Source: Lactifluus volemus
Lineage: Eukaryota > Basidiomycota > Agaricomycetes > Russulales > Russulaceae
Assembly (NCBI GenBank): GCA_022376515.1
Contig: WTXI01000018.1
Span: forward strand, 434,001-498,000
Reading direction: 5' to 3'
DNA length: 64,000 bases
Shown in pieces: positions 1-12,518 of the stretch (the stretch's first letter is position 1; each line of letters opens with the position of its first letter). The position numbers and the translations under genes are program-made. The notes beneath the pieces are model-generated. The model ran no database searches and was not told the origin of the DNA. It was given only the letters and a program-made list of their open reading frames with translations.

Positions 1-957
1 GGGAGGGGTACTGAACCCTTTGTAGACAGCTCTTCCTCGGATAAGATATGGGCTGCGCTGACCCCAGAGGAGCGCGACCGTTTCACGCGTGCTGTGCAAG
101 ACCCAGCCTCTGAGCTGGCCAAGACTCTTCTCACCAGCCCCGACCTTGTAGAGGATATACCCGCTCCGTGGTGGGTGACCCAGTCACCTACACCTATAGC
201 AAATGCTCCAGCATCCCGTCCTGCGCGTCCTCCTGACGTCATAGTCATACCGGAGGCATTGTTGACAGCCCCTACGCTACCACCATCCGTTCCAACCTTT
301 CCGCTCGCATACAACCTAGTTGCCATTCTGTGAGACCCCCCCCTTTTTTTTCTTGCTCTCTCTGATTGTATGCGTGGAGTGTCGCATATGCTTATACGTC
401 GCGACATCTTTCTGCCTATCCCCTCACTTCCTCCCCCGACGCGCATCCTCTCGTCTCTCGTCTCGTGCCCTTTCTCGTCGCACGAGATGATAAAACATGC
501 TTCCCTGGAATCGAATCTATGTCCACAGACATTTTTTCGCGTTTCGAGGAGGTACGTCATATGTCCTCACACCTCTACTACTTCAGGACACTGAAAAGGT
601 TCCTATTAGGGCTCTATCACACCAAAGGCGTTTGCGCTTCTATTGTGCGATGCAGCAACGTTGCTGCAAGCACCACTCATCACTGAAGACGATGAAACGG
701 TGCTAACTCTGCGCGCCCTGTCGGATCTGCACGCGTTGTTCAAGCCGCGGTCTATGCGCATTGCGGCTAAAATCGTGTTTTATGCGGCGCAGGTCCGTCG
801 CGCATCGGCACCTTTTTTGCGCAGCCTTGCCGCTGATGTGGAGCGTTGGGCGACGAAACTCGAAAAAGAGGGAGAACGGAGCGGAGAGCTGAGGGAAGAT
901 GTCACACGGGAAACAACTCACAATCCTCGAGATCCGCTTATAGTCGAACTCTTTTAA
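1..957 (+). CDS. HIT-type zinc finger protein, ZNHIT2-like (3' part, gene enters from left edge)
   Basis: Three exons are visible: 1-329, 380-551 and 628-957, joined by introns with donors gtgaga and gtacgt and clean frame continuity. The reading begins in frame at base 1 and has no start, so the N-terminus with the Zn-HIT finger lies outside. The stretch around IWAALTPEERDRFTRAVQDP followed by PWW resembles the conserved block after the finger in ZNHIT2-type proteins, and the later YNLVAILVAYAYTSR segment fits the helical C-terminal part. Family members act with the R2TP/Hsp90 co-chaperone machinery or in box C/D snoRNP assembly; that role is taken from the family. The C-terminus is basic/acidic and ends LIVELF. 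Recognition is from motif memory, so the exact subfamily is uncertain. Confidence 0.65.
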
Positions 958-1191
958 TTCGAGTTTGTTTTTTTGGGGGGAAATAGACTACAGTAGAGCG
1001 GGGTTCTAAAAGCAGTGCTAGGATGACGGCCCGACAACCGCCAATGTAAGTTACGTAGAGCTCCTGTCTCCGAGACGCCTTGTTCTGCAAACTGCCAGCA
1101 ATGCAAGAATCCAAGGCTCGGAAACGAAAACCGAGCACAGAAAGACCAGAACAGGTTCAAACTGATGTTAAGAAATACGTACGACTTTGTC

Positions 1192-3811
1192 ATGCCTCTG
1201 GCGCATCCTCCCACTGACTTTCAACAGACAAATGAGCATCAGCACTCTTCCCGCGTCTCCAGATACTTGCCATTTTTTGTCATATTTATTCTTTGCTTTG
1301 CTTTATATCAGGTATGCCTTTCTCTTTCTCTGGTCGTGGAAATCAGCCATGACCGTCTCTAACAGTATCCCGACTCTGCGAAAAGAGCCGTTCGCGTCTG
1401 GTTAGGTCAAGATGCCGTGCCTGGTAGTCATTTACCAGGATGGAGCCCAAGCAGTTATGTTGGCCTTGAGGCAGACATAGAAAAGCGTGATGCTGTTGTT
1501 GCAGCGTTCCAAGTGCGTGTCCACCACCCGTTCTATCTCTGATTCGATGACTGACACGCGTCGGTAGCACGCGTGGTCAGCATACGGTGCGCAGTTTTGA
1601 GCGTTTTTCATGAGCGTGGCTTTTGATGTGAAAGTAGAGAGGGACGCGATGGGTGCAGACGAATACCACCCTATCAGTCACAAGGGCTCCAACCTCACCA
1701 AGGCAGGCGGGATTGGCTACACGGTCGTCGACGCGTTGGATACAATGCTCCTCATGGGTCTCGACGCAGAATACCAGCGCGCTCGTAGTTGGATCAAGAG
1801 CGAGATGTCTTTCGAGCGTGATGCCAACTTTAGCACTTTCGAGGTGCGTCTCTGGCTGATACGCACGGCATCTATGCGGTCTTCATTATGATCGTGCAGA
1901 CTACAATCCGCGTGCTTGGTGGCCTTCTTACCGCCTACCACCTTTCTGGGGGTGACTCGCTTTATCTGAAGCGTGCGCGCGATCTTGCGGACCGTATGCT
2001 TCCCGTGTTTGATACCCCTTCCGGGCTGCCTCTGCCTCTGGTGAACCTCAAACGGCGCCAGGGCGCTTGGGATGAGGGAAACCAACGTCTCGTTAGCACG
2101 GCCGAGGCGTCTACGCTACAGCTCGAGTTTCGGTACCTCTCCGAGCTCACCGATGATGATATTTATTGGAGGAAAGCCGAGCGGGTGAGTACAAGGTCGA
2201 TTGGTGGATTGTTGGTTGTACGACCCAAGTTGCGTGTATAGGTTATGGCTGTTCTGAGGTCCGCACGTATGCCTCCTGGCCTTGCGAGCATCTTCATGGA
2301 GTGCGTGAGGCAATCACTTGGGACCCCAACTGAGCTCATCGGACTTTTAGTTCTCTCGAGGGGCGATTTGTAACCTCCGCTATTCGGCTTGGTTCTCGAG
2401 GTGATTCCTACTATGAATACCTACTGTACGTTTCTACTTCCGTTCATTATATGAGATGAGCTGACAGCGTGCCTCAGGAAGCAGTTCATTCAGACAGTGC
2501 GTTGCGTTTCATGTATCTTTGATATGGGATCCGTGTTCATTCTTATGATTATAAGGATCGAACAGAGGGTGTTTATCGCGAGGCATGAGTAGTTGGACAT
2601 GTCACAACTCCGTCCTGCCTAACTGACATCTATAGATGTATCAAGATGCGGTCCAAGGAATACATGATCACCTCATCCAGAAAAGTCTCGAATCAGGACT
2701 CACCTACACTGCGGAGCTCATTCCCGAGCGCAATTCTGCGGACCCTAAAGGTGAAATGTAAAGGTTTTGGTGTCCTCATTCCATCGTTCTGCTCAATCAT
2801 TCTTGGCAGCTCATGGCGACTAACTCCGAAGCAGGACTTCCTCGTGTGCTTCCTCGGTGGAAATCTTCTTCTCAGTGCGACACGCTCGGGTGCACTTGTG
2901 CAGGAAGTGAGCGTGCCACCACGATCAGAGGAGCTGTCGGAGATCGGGAAACGTGATTGGACGACTGGTATTGAACTCATTCGTACATGCATGGCCACGC
3001 ATGAGACAAAAACGTATGTATTACTTTTTAATAAAACGATGTTCGTTCCTCAATTAGTAACGCGATTGCGACTACACAGGGGACTCGCTCCGGAAATTGT
3101 ACATTTTAGGATTCCGAGTGACAACATGGGAGAGATGAGGAATGTCCCCGGTGATTGGTACATCAAAGGCGCGGGGTGTGGACACTTTTTACCATTTGTT
3201 AGCCGCACATTGTTAACTTGTACGCGCAGCGTCGGAGAATTCCCTCCCTATGATGCGCGGTACATGCTCCGGCACGTCTTGACCCTTTTTTTTTGGCCCA
3301 GAACCTTTTAGCTGATCAAATGCGGGCAGACCGGAGACCGTCGAATCACTGTTTGCCGCGTTCCGCCTAACTGGAGATCAACGTTACCGCGACCACGGGT
3401 GGCGCATATTCCAGGCCATCGAGAAACACTGTCGGATTCCGAGCGGCGGATATGCAACGATCGTCAACGTCGATGAGGTCCCGGTTAGACATGAGGATAA
3501 GATGGAAACGTTCTTCCTGGTGGGCCTTTTATCAAAAGCGGGTATTTTGTCCAAACCTTTTGAACGATATTATCGCAGAGCGAAACGTTGAAGTACCTAT
3601 TTCTGCTATTCTCGGATGGTGATACGATTCCACTCTCGAGTAAGTGATATTTTTATTGGCTTTGCAAAACAAATACTTAATTTTGCGCGCAGGATATGTT
3701 TTCAACACTGAAGTGAGATTATCCGCTTCTATCTCATCGATATTTTACTCACACACACAGGCGCACCCACTCCCGATATTTACGCCGTCTATTCGAACCG
3801 GCTTTTCTTGA
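1192..3811 (+). CDS. ER mannosyl-oligosaccharide 1,2-alpha-mannosidase, class I (GH47), type II membrane protein
   Basis: It trims alpha-1,2-mannose from N-glycans in the ER and takes part in glycoprotein quality control. The start at 1192 gives a short cytosolic tail and one membrane anchor (RYLPFFVIFILCFALYQ), with exon 1 ending at 1311; an in-frame ATG at 1165 is an alternative. At least ten short introns join the family blocks: ERDAMGADEYHPIS, GGIGYTVVDALDTMLLMGL, RVLGGLLTAYHLSG, WDEGNQRLVSTAEA, VMAVLRSARMP, RLGSRGDSYYEYLLKQFIQ, QDFLVCFLGG, IRTCMATHETKTGLAPEI, GEFPPYDARYMLRPETVES, METFFLSETLKYLFLLFSD, and FNTEAHPLPIF just before the stop. The Cys of LVCF and of RTCM match the conserved disulfide pair, and Thr of NTEAH matches the calcium ligand. 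Two introns seem to use GC donors (near 2584 and 3270). No frameshift is needed, so the gene looks functional. Confidence 0.88.
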
Positions 3812-4156
3812 CTTTTCTGGACCGCATGATATGTGTACATATCTTTTTAATTTGTATCCAATCTCGCAAATTGCTTCTCTGCTTTCTTATCGTCATTTGG
3901 GGAAAAAAAAACCGTAAAACTTTGATTAGCGCAGAACCAAAGAAAAGTCCGAAATGGCAAGATCATTCACGTGGAAGATACATCTATCAGCATGAGATAG
4001 GTAAGAGATTACACAGAACTAATCACTCTCCGACGAGCCAAACATCACCGAATCAGCAAAATACGGTATACAACCCTCCCGGGTTAAATGTAAAAGATAA
4101 GAAACGACGGTCCGAATCCGCCTACGCCAAGATAAATTCAAGGTTTAAGGTATCTC
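3812..4156. other. Intergenic between convergent genes
   Basis: Lies between the GH47 stop and the stop of the minus-strand gene. No coding pattern or recognisable element is seen, only A-rich stretches compatible with 3' untranslated regions of two converging transcripts. Confidence 0.4.
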
Positions 4157-4946
4157 TCAGGCCGACTTGGACACAATCTCGGCGTAAGAGAAAATCTTGC
4201 GGGCTTCGTCGTCGCCACCGACACTTGAAATGTATTCCCATGGTTCATCAGGTACGTTGCTGTCAGCGTCGTCCAACGCAATGACGTTCCTCACTGGTGG
4301 TAAAAACTCAAACTCGGTCTCTGTTGTAAAACGTCAGACCACGTCCAAAGAAAAAAAACATGAGTTGGAGACGCACCTTTCGCCTTGGCCCCGCGCAACT
4401 TTACGGGACGGACGAGTGCAGAGAGGGGCACCTCACAGTTCTGGGTTGGGCGAAGCGCATACTCGGTAGTAGTAGACCACCGCTGCTGGCTGCTGCTGCT
4501 GGAGAGGTGCGGTGGTGGTGGTTGGCAACTCTGGCCAATCGAGGTCATCCCCGGCGACAAACGTCTTGCGGGCATCCCAAATCTCCGCCCAGATACTCGT
4601 CATCTCCGCCGTGCGCGCCGGGGCCGCACCACCAGACGACGACGACGAGTAGACGCCGGTGTTGGTGGAAGAGGAGGAGGAAAGAGCTTTGCGGGGTGGT
4701 GCTTTGCCCTTGGCGCGGTCGGCGGCTTTCTTGGCACGCTGTGTGGCAAAGGAGTGTTCGTGCGATGCTTTGAGAGCTATACCTGTCAGCCAGGCTGGTT
4801 CGTTCGTTATGGGAGGTAGGGAAGAGGTATTGGTGGTGTCAGCGGCAGTTGGGGTGGGAGAAGGAGTGGCGGGAGCAGCAGAGGGTGGGGGCGACGTGCA
4901 TGAGTAGTAGTAGCCTTGGAGGCGAGGTTGGGACCGATCTTGGGCA
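4157..4946 (-). CDS. Hypothetical protein, Ala/Lys- and Ser-rich with Trp-containing core; product unknown
   Basis: Not recognised. The start ATG at 4946 gives MPKIGPNLASK; after a -1 frame change near 4895 the frame runs through a Pro/Ser/Thr-rich stretch, NEPAWLTGIALKASHEHSF, a basic helix with KKAADRAKGKAPPRKAL, poly-Ser, and WAEIWDARKTFVAGDDLDWP. A second frame change near 4480 leads to TEYALRPTQNCEVPLSALVR, and an intron with a gtgcgt donor connects to an acidic tail (ALDDADSNVPDEPWEYISS) that stops at 4157. Coding character on this strand is supported by frame length and the coherent acidic end. The two frame changes may be assembly indels or unrecognised splices. A TA-repeat lies about 45 bp upstream of the start. 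Confidence 0.5.
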
Positions 4947-4989
4947 TTGGTGGTGGTGTGAGTGTTAATGAGTGCGAGTTGCCCACGGG

Positions 4990-5004
4990 TATATATATAT
5001 ATAT
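4990..5004 (-). promoter_or_regulatory. TATA-like TA repeat upstream of the 4157-4946 gene
   Basis: A run of seven TA dinucleotides sits about 45 bp 5' of the minus-strand ATG at 4946, a plausible core promoter position. It could equally be a simple microsatellite. Confidence 0.35.
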
Positions 5005-6419
5005 GAATCTAAGAGGTCTCTCTCCTCCCCTGGAATTTGAGACACCGCCCAGCGGTAGATCCGACGAGGATACGAGTTAATATTCAGAGTGGCGGGGGGG
5101 GAGTTGGAAAAGAGATGTGGTTGGAAGGAGGGAGCGAAGTTATATAACGGGGGGGGGATGGAAGGCTAGCTGGGGAGAGAAGGATTGATTTGAGGGCGTC
5201 ATCATCACCACCCCCATTCTTGTAGTTTGGCATTCTGGTTTGGCAGTTTCCGGGAAACCCGGGAAAAGGAATCCGAGCTCAAAGGGGGAAATGCACGGTT
5301 GTCAGTCAGTAGCACGTTCGAGCGAGTTTCGATCAAAACGGGGAGAAAGATAAGGAGGACAGCACAGGACGGGCCGGGTCACAAATAATGGCGGTACGGC
5401 AAAACCCGTAACAACAGATTACGCTTTTCCGGTTCCTTCCCGAGGGAGGGGACCAATCATGATGAGACAGCTAATTGGAATGGGTTCGTCAGTCCTCTAT
5501 AGCCTCGCGGCTGAGAAACCGCGACTGACCTCAATCGAGTCCCCAGGTTACAGTAGCCGATCCCATCATTTTACGTGCAGTGTCGTCACACAAACGTTGT
5601 TATCAGTTGGTGGTAACAAATGGGTCTTCTTTGAATTAAGGGGGAATATATTTCAGTACCCGATCGTCGTAACTTAGGCCCTTCATTCCCTCAGTTGTCT
5701 GATTTACGCCTAGTCAGATGGCGGGGGCCGTATCAGTGGCGCTTATGCTATGACGCCATGCACAACCTCAGGTGATGTCAAATCTCGCCACAGGGGGGAC
5801 ATTGGTAAACACCTGGTTGAGGCTATCGTAGCTCTTCCACCTCACAGACTGCCACTTGTCTGCCAGCTCACATCTGTGCGGATCGGAGCATATAGAAGGG
5901 GCCAGGGTGGTGGTGCATAGGATAAGGGCAACACAAGTATTCCCCCTCGTAGAATTACCTATCAAGTTATCACCAGGCTTGTCCCTAGCGGGGATCGTGG
6001 GCTTATAAAGTGATTATGCTCACTCACGTCCATGTTCCCCAATATGCACAATCACATAAGGGGCAAGATAGAGATAGAGATGATTAGCTGCTAAATGGGG
6101 CTCAAAAATATCGACCTGGGAAGGGAGCGATAGTACAACACCCCACGACATACGACACGTCAGTGGCTAAAATATTTGTCGGATGGAGACGAATCCCCCT
6201 TTCTCTGTGGCAGACATAGAATCCGCATCCTACCAACGCAATCTGAAGCAGAGTCAAAACTTGTGGGCCTACGAATAACCAACGTCACGCTGTCAACGCG
6301 GTCCCTACGGCCTGAGTATGTGGAAATTAGAGGTTGTGGTCAAGGAGCCGGGCCGGGCCGGAGCGATGCCATTCCTGGGAGTTGCCTTTGACGGACTTTG
6401 TCCTTTAAACACACCAGGG
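5005..6419. other. Long intergenic region between divergent genes
   Basis: About 1.4 kb between the minus-strand hypothetical gene and the plus-strand RS-rich gene, presumably holding both promoters and 5' leaders. G-runs near 5095-5155 are conspicuous. Short open frames here have no coding character I can recognise. Confidence 0.4.
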
Positions 6420-8129
6420 ATGGGAGACGGTTCTCTCTCTTCTGTAGTTTCCGGCCTTGTCCGTGCCCAGATGGGTACATCTCTCTCTAGCACAGTTACA
6501 GATGATGACCTCGACCGCCACGTAGCGGAACTCATCCTCAAAGAGGCCAAGAAGAAAGCTGAACAGTATGGACACCAGGGCGTCAGTGCCTACCTTCCCC
6601 AGTATGTACACCCATCTTTTTTTTCTTTTTTCTGCCAAAATCTGGCTCGTAATTAACTCTGAGATACCGTACAGACCAGAGGGCAATGTGCCAAAGACGA
6701 ACAAACGGTTCCTTTCAACCATTATTCGCCATACGGACGACCATAACAAGAGTATCCTCCGCGCACAGGCACTTTCGGCCTCCGAAATACGTATGGAACG
6801 CGAGTCCCAGATGCGCATCGACCGCCGCACGCGGGCGGAGGAGGCGGCTGCTGCGGAACGTGCGCGGCGGTCGAGGCATGGCCGCGGTGACTCATGGGAC
6901 CGTGAGCGCAAACGCAGGGAGAGAAGCTGGGAGCGGTACGTTTCTGACGAGGGAGAAGATCGCTGGCGAGCATCCAAGAGGCGGCGGGATGATGAGGAGG
7001 AGGGAGAACGACGTGGTTCCCATTCCGTGCGGGTGACAAGACGAGACGAGCAAGGTTCGTCAAGACGCCGCAGACACCGTTCTCGCTCCCCTCTGAAGAT
7101 GAGGAGAGGGTGAAACGTCGGCGGCGGAGGCGGCGACGCGCGTCGAGGAGCAGGAGCCCTGATGGAACGCACGAGCGGAAGTCTCAGGCATCATCTTCCA
7201 AAAGGCCTCGCTCACATTCTCCCGCGGACATTGATGATGACGAAAGCCGCCTCTCACGGCGGGAACGACGCCGGCGGAGTTCTGGAAGTCCTAGACCGGA
7301 CGGTTCTTCTGAGCCAGATACCCGTTCGAGCACCGACATCATCACTCACATCGCCACGACACTTCTCGCCGACACCGACATCGATCTCGCTCACGTTCGC
7401 GTACTCCAGATAAAGGATTCCGGTCCGAAACCTTGTCCGAGGGGTTGTGTGCTGGAAACCGGCTGTCCGTTCCGAGAGCCTCCAGCCGACCTCCGTTACC
7501 GGAAGACCTGCATACGATCTAGCTCAACGCGAGGCTGATCTACGTCGAAAACTTAAAGGGAAAGAAAAGGCATCTTCAGAAACGATGTCGCGACATGTGG
7601 ATTCATGTTCGCATTCCCCGTTCCAGACGATTCACCTCGTCTACGCGACACCTCACCAAACCCTCCGCGCTCCCCCTCTCCTGGCCCACGACCACCACCA
7701 GGACCACCACCACCTCTTCCACCACCTGACGACTTCACCGCTGATAGTGTTCGACCTGACCTACCCTCTAAGATGGACAAATACTTTGACGCGTCCTACG
7801 ACCCTCGTCTGGACGTCGCACCGCTAGTAGCACCTACCGTCCCGGCGACGGGGCTCATCGACAACACAGAATTTGAAGGTTGGGACGCGATGCTCGAGCT
7901 CATCAAGCAGCGTCGAGTGGATAAAGCAGAACGGAAGCGAGCCGAGCGTCTTGGCCTGATTGAGAAGGGCGGGAAGGACAAGAAGAAGTCAAAGAGCAAG
8001 GTCGCTGGGCTCGGCGTGGCGGGGATGCTGGCTGGCTCGTCCGAGGGTGGTAATGGCCTAATGGATATTGAGTACAAGAAGCGCGGTTCCGTCAGGGAAT
8101 GGGATTTGGGGAAGGAAACCCCGACGTAA
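6420..8129 (+). CDS. RS-domain (Arg/Ser-rich) nuclear protein, likely RNA-processing related
   Basis: Exon 1 (6420-6601) encodes MGDGSLSSVVSGLVRAQMG and KKKAEQYGHQGVSAYLPQ; a gtatgt intron leads to 6675, where PEGNVPKTNKRFLSTIIRH begins, a block I associate with a fungal domain found before RS tails. Then come ERARRSRHGRGD, long Arg/Ser/Glu tracts, RHRSRSRSRTPD near 7380, the helix LAQREADLRRKLK near 7520, a Pro-rich segment, MDKYFDASYDPRLDV, and a charged C-terminus with QRRVDKAERKRAERL. A roughly 47-nt intron near 7028-7074 keeps frame. Three further frame steps (about 7335, 7500, 7555) are all -1; restoring one base at each gives continuous protein, and the last falls in an A run. Nuclear and splicing-related function is inferred from composition only. 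Confidence 0.6.
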
Positions 8130-8305
8130 TCACTAATAAGTTTATCCAAGGGCGTCATTGCCTATCACTGCCTAAATATCTGTATTGAACATGTAGAGTT
8201 ACTGTATAGCCGTGTTTTTATTTTATTCGGTAACTTGGCACGTGCGAGTTGCAGAAAACGCGCGACGCGTCCGAACGGGTGATCACAACCTCGCGACCTC
8301 GAACC

Positions 8306-11300
8306 ATGGCCACCGCTGCAGACATCCCTCAGGTTCTCGCGTCTACTCTCAACCTGACTCGAACATCCGAATCGCTGCAGAACTCAACCTCTCCGAACTC
8401 CTCAAGGATCCTCGTAAGTCCCGGTTTTCTCCCATTTCTTTGTGCTACACACACGAGCAACAGGGTCGGCGCTCTCACTTGCACAGCTCGTGCTCTCTCA
8501 AGACGTAGATTCATCCTCCTCTCTACGACAGATGAGTTTTCCTGCAAGTGCTCAAAGGCACCGTATCTTGATGACTTTTTTTTTCTTCGTTGGGGTTACT
8601 TTTAGCACTCTGCGATTATCGTGCTCCGAAAATACGTAAAGGAACACTGGTCTCCATTTTTCCAACAATTCAGAGGAGATGCGCCGCAACCAGAGGTTGT
8701 TTTTTTGTTTTTTTTTTAATGTTTCCTCGGTCACTGAGATTTTATTATTATTATTTTAGCTGAAAGATCAGATTCGTCAGGTTGTCTTTCAAGGATTGTC
8801 CGACCCCGATCGCAAGATCAGATCTTTATGCGTGCGTTTTAACGACGGTTTCTGTTCACGTACAAACTAAATTATACACGCCTTGAAGGCACATACATTG
8901 TCAACCATCGCCAATAGCGATTGGCCAGACGAATATCCGGATTTACTCAAGCTCCTCGTCCAACTCTTGTTATCTGGCTCTCCAAACGCTATCCATGGCG
9001 CCATGCAAGTCTTTACCGAGTTTGTCAGGACGGACCTGACAGAAGATCAGCTTCTTCCCGTCATGCGTGAACTGATGCCCATCCTATTGTCGATTTTGAG
9101 CGCCAACGAGGTACGTTTTTTTTTGGGAGTTCAATTGATTGATTGTCACGAGAATGCATACAATCTACCTTGCAGCACCACTCTCCCTTGACGCGTTCGC
9201 GCACGATAGCCGTCTTTCGTCAGTGTGTCGAGGCGCTCTATATGGTCAAAGATCAGCATCCGCAGGGCGCCAAAGAAGCCGCAGAGAATGTATTGCCTGC
9301 TTGGTTGACGCCTTCAAGGTTCTACTGGACCTTGATCCTCAGCAAGACGTTTCTGGAGAGTACTGGGACGGTCTGGAAATTCGCATCCAGATTTTCAAGG
9401 TGCGGGGTCATTTTTTCTCGGAGCCCTGTCGTTCTCTGATTTCTGGATCTGTAAGAACAGACGCTCGACACGATACACACATCTTTTCCACGCATACTCG
9501 CACCGTATTTGCCTGCTTATGTTGTCGCTTCTCTCCATCACCTCCATGCGCTATATCCAACATACGTGCGGTATTATCTCGCGGACAGTGCCGTGGTTCC
9601 AAACTCATCCGAGGGCGAGCCGATCGAGTTGTACAAGCTTGTCACGCCCCTCGTCGACTTTTTGACTACTGCTACACGTCAGAGTAAGGCTCGCGTGTCT
9701 TTCGACCACGAAACGTTGGGAAAGTTGGTCGATATATTGATGCAATGGGCCCAGATGACAAAGGAGAATGTGAGTTGGCAGTGCGTATCACAGGTACGAT
9801 GACCAACATTGCACGCCCAGGAAGAGGAATGGGCGGCAGACGCGAATTTGTTCATCTCTCATGAGGATGACGATACACAAGTATACAGTGTGCGAGTTGC
9901 CGTCTTTGAGTTGTTCTCAGTACGTCCTAATCAACCGATGCTATCATCCCTTGCCTGACTTTTTTTTTCCCTTGCTGTAGTCTCTTCTGACCCTTTCTTC
10001 CGTTCCAATGGTTGCTGCCATACACACTTCCGTCCAGCGTGTAGTCACGGAGGCCAGCCAGACTCGAGAAGCTGGGGGTGGGAGTTGGTAAGTAGCTACA
10101 CCACTCTCAGCTTGGCCACAAGTCAACATATCTTTGCTATCAGGTGGCGTCCTCTTGAGGGCGCTTTCGCGGTCCTGGGTTCACAATCTGAGCTAATTCT
10201 GGACATCTCGAACGATGAGCACGACGCCGGCCGCCGAGACCGATTGATATCGAGTACCTTCTCGCACAGGTCATCCCATCTCTTCTCACGCTTTCAGGTT
10301 TGTAACGCAGTGGCAATACAAATCAGCATTCTTACAAGTAGTCCATAGCCTATCCTTTTCTACAAGGTCGTTGCCTATTTCTCGCCAGCCGGTATACGGA
10401 TTTGCTTCCTGTGAATGTTCGGGGACAGTACCTCGACGCCGCCATACACGTTCTTGAGTCGAACGAGACCGAGATTCCCTTCAAAGTCTCCGCCGTCAAG
10501 TCTATCCAGTAGTTCGTATGTTGGCATCCTCCAGAGACTTTGATGCTGACTTCAAATCTAGTTACGCTGGTTATATGTCGGAAGCCGAATCAGCTACCAT
10601 ACCTCGCATAATTAGGGACCTCGGTCCATTCCTACTAGAAACATCAGAGGACACACTTTCTCTTGTTCTTGAAACAGTGTCTGTGTTGTCTGGAGTCGCG
10701 AACGGCTCGTGGTTCACGAGGGATCTAGCTGAAGCTCTTACTGCAGCCCTTTTGGATGTCTGGCCGAAGAACATCAAGGGTATGTTTTTGCTATCTTCCT
10801 CATGTGCTTGCTGACCGCCACACGCTCACGACAGATCCAATCTTTTTGTCTATCCTCAACGATATTTTGTACGCGATTGTAACCGCAAAGGCACCAACTA
10901 TATACGAGACAACGGTCAAGTATGTGTTGCCGCGGTTGATAGCTTCAATTGACAATACCAACGTGAATGAAACATGGGTGCCATCGTCGGCTCTTGAGCT
11001 GATTGGTACCCTTGCGCGCGGCGCGCCTGAGGCCGGTCTAGGCGAAGGCTTTTTCGCTGCGATCGCACCAAGCGTATTCAACTGCCTCAAAGTCGCTGAA
11101 GATCGGGACGTGTTACAAGTACGTATTTTTACGTATTCATCAACGTACTGTCGCCCTGAGATGGATATGTAGAACGGGGTCTTACTGTTGACGCTCGTCG
11201 TGCGCAAGGACGTTGACCAGCTACTATCATGGACCCACGCGGACGGCCAAATGGGCCTCGTACACGTGCTGAACGTTATTGCCCGTTTGTTGCAAAACCA

Positions 11301-12518
11301 GGACGAGTCTGGTGGGCTCGTGATCGGCGACCTCATCATTCACCTATTTCGACGCGCCGGAGAAAGCGTGCTACCTGTACTCCCAGACCTTCTACAAGCG
11401 ATGCTCGTGCGCATGCAAACCGCACAGACGGCGACCTTCTTGCAAAGCCTGATCATTCCGTTTGCCTTTTTGGTCTACAACCACCGTGACGCGGTGCTCG
11501 AGCTTCTAGAGTCGACGCGCGTCGGTGAGGAAGGTCGGTCAGGGCTGGACGTGCTGCTAAATACGTGGTGCGAGAATGCGGTCACTTTCCAGGGCTTTTG
11601 GCCGACGAGGATCAGCGCTCTCGCGCTGTGTGCTTTGTTGCATGCGGAGCGACCTTCTTTGCAAACTGTTGTCGTAAAGGGTGACATTATCATCACGGCT
11701 GCAACGAAGAATAGTGAGCCCTTTTTCGAATTGATATGAAGAGTTGTCTGATGGGTCTGGCAGCGATCATGACGCGTTCAAAGACGAGAGCTGGTGAGTG
11801 GGGGGGTCACCAAGGGACTCGTGCGAACCGTGCTGATAAACTCGCGGTGTAGAGCCGCCTCAGTTTACAAGAGTGACGTTCCCTGTCAAGGCGCTCAAAC
11901 TTCTATTACACGATTTACAAACAAATGGAGATGCTGCGACTATGGCAGCGCGCGCCGCACCGCTTGATGCCGCATCTGATGATAGCGTAAGCGTTGGCCC
12001 TTTTCCCTTACTCGCAAGTGTGTTCACACGTCCCAAAAAGGACTCGGATTGGTCCGACGAAGAAAAGGTGAAGGATGACAGGTTTTCGTTTTTAGCGGAC
12101 ATGATAGGTGTAGGCGGACCGTCTTTTGATGACGACGACGTAATTGCGAATAACGACGATGAGGATCTACGAAAGGACCCAATCTCACACATCGATCTTC
12201 GGGTGAGCCCTTCAGCCCCCCCCGTCTTCTCCTGGCTGGTGTTGATAATTGCTTTTTCCAGGCACATATCACGACATTTATTCGAGAGAGTGCAACGCGG
12301 GATTCATCCGGGTTCGGGACACTCGTCGACCAGCTTAGTGCGGAAGAGATGATGTTGTGCGGCGAGCGTTGCAGGACAAAGTTGAAAAAGTTGAAAAAAC
12401 GGATCAGTATTGCTTGTTATTTAATGGTTCTGGGAATGGGTGTATTGTAGAATCGGATAGGACGATCCACTCCCATGGTTTCTCGAGTCTGCTGTGCTGT
12501 GTTGGTGTATCAGAATAG
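8306..12518 (+). CDS. Importin-9 / Kap114-type karyopherin beta
   Basis: A nuclear import receptor built of HEAT repeats that binds Ran-GTP and carries cargo such as histones in its characterised homologues. Roughly 14 short introns separate exons giving, in order, ATAADIPQVLASTLN, DSNIRIAAELNLSELLKDP, IIVLRKYVKEHWSPFFQQF (typical importin N-terminal domain), KDQIRQVVFQGLSDPDRKI, HTLSTIANSDWPDEYPDLL, and many further HEAT helices. Near the C-terminus are the acidic DSDWSDEEKVKDD and FDDDDVIANNDDEDL stretches characteristic of this subfamily, then a final helix with ALQDKVEKVEKTDQ. Four single-base losses break the frame: near 8355 (C run), 9310 (G run), 10245 and 12350, every one a -1 shift. 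Because the protein is otherwise complete and conserved, I favour sequence errors over a true pseudogene. The stop at 12518 assumes the last correction. Confidence 0.85.

Noticed and set aside
3808..4284. Long open frame of 158 codons on the plus strand
   Set aside because: It starts inside the last GH47 codons in another frame, has no recognisable content and overlaps the minus-strand gene's 3' end.
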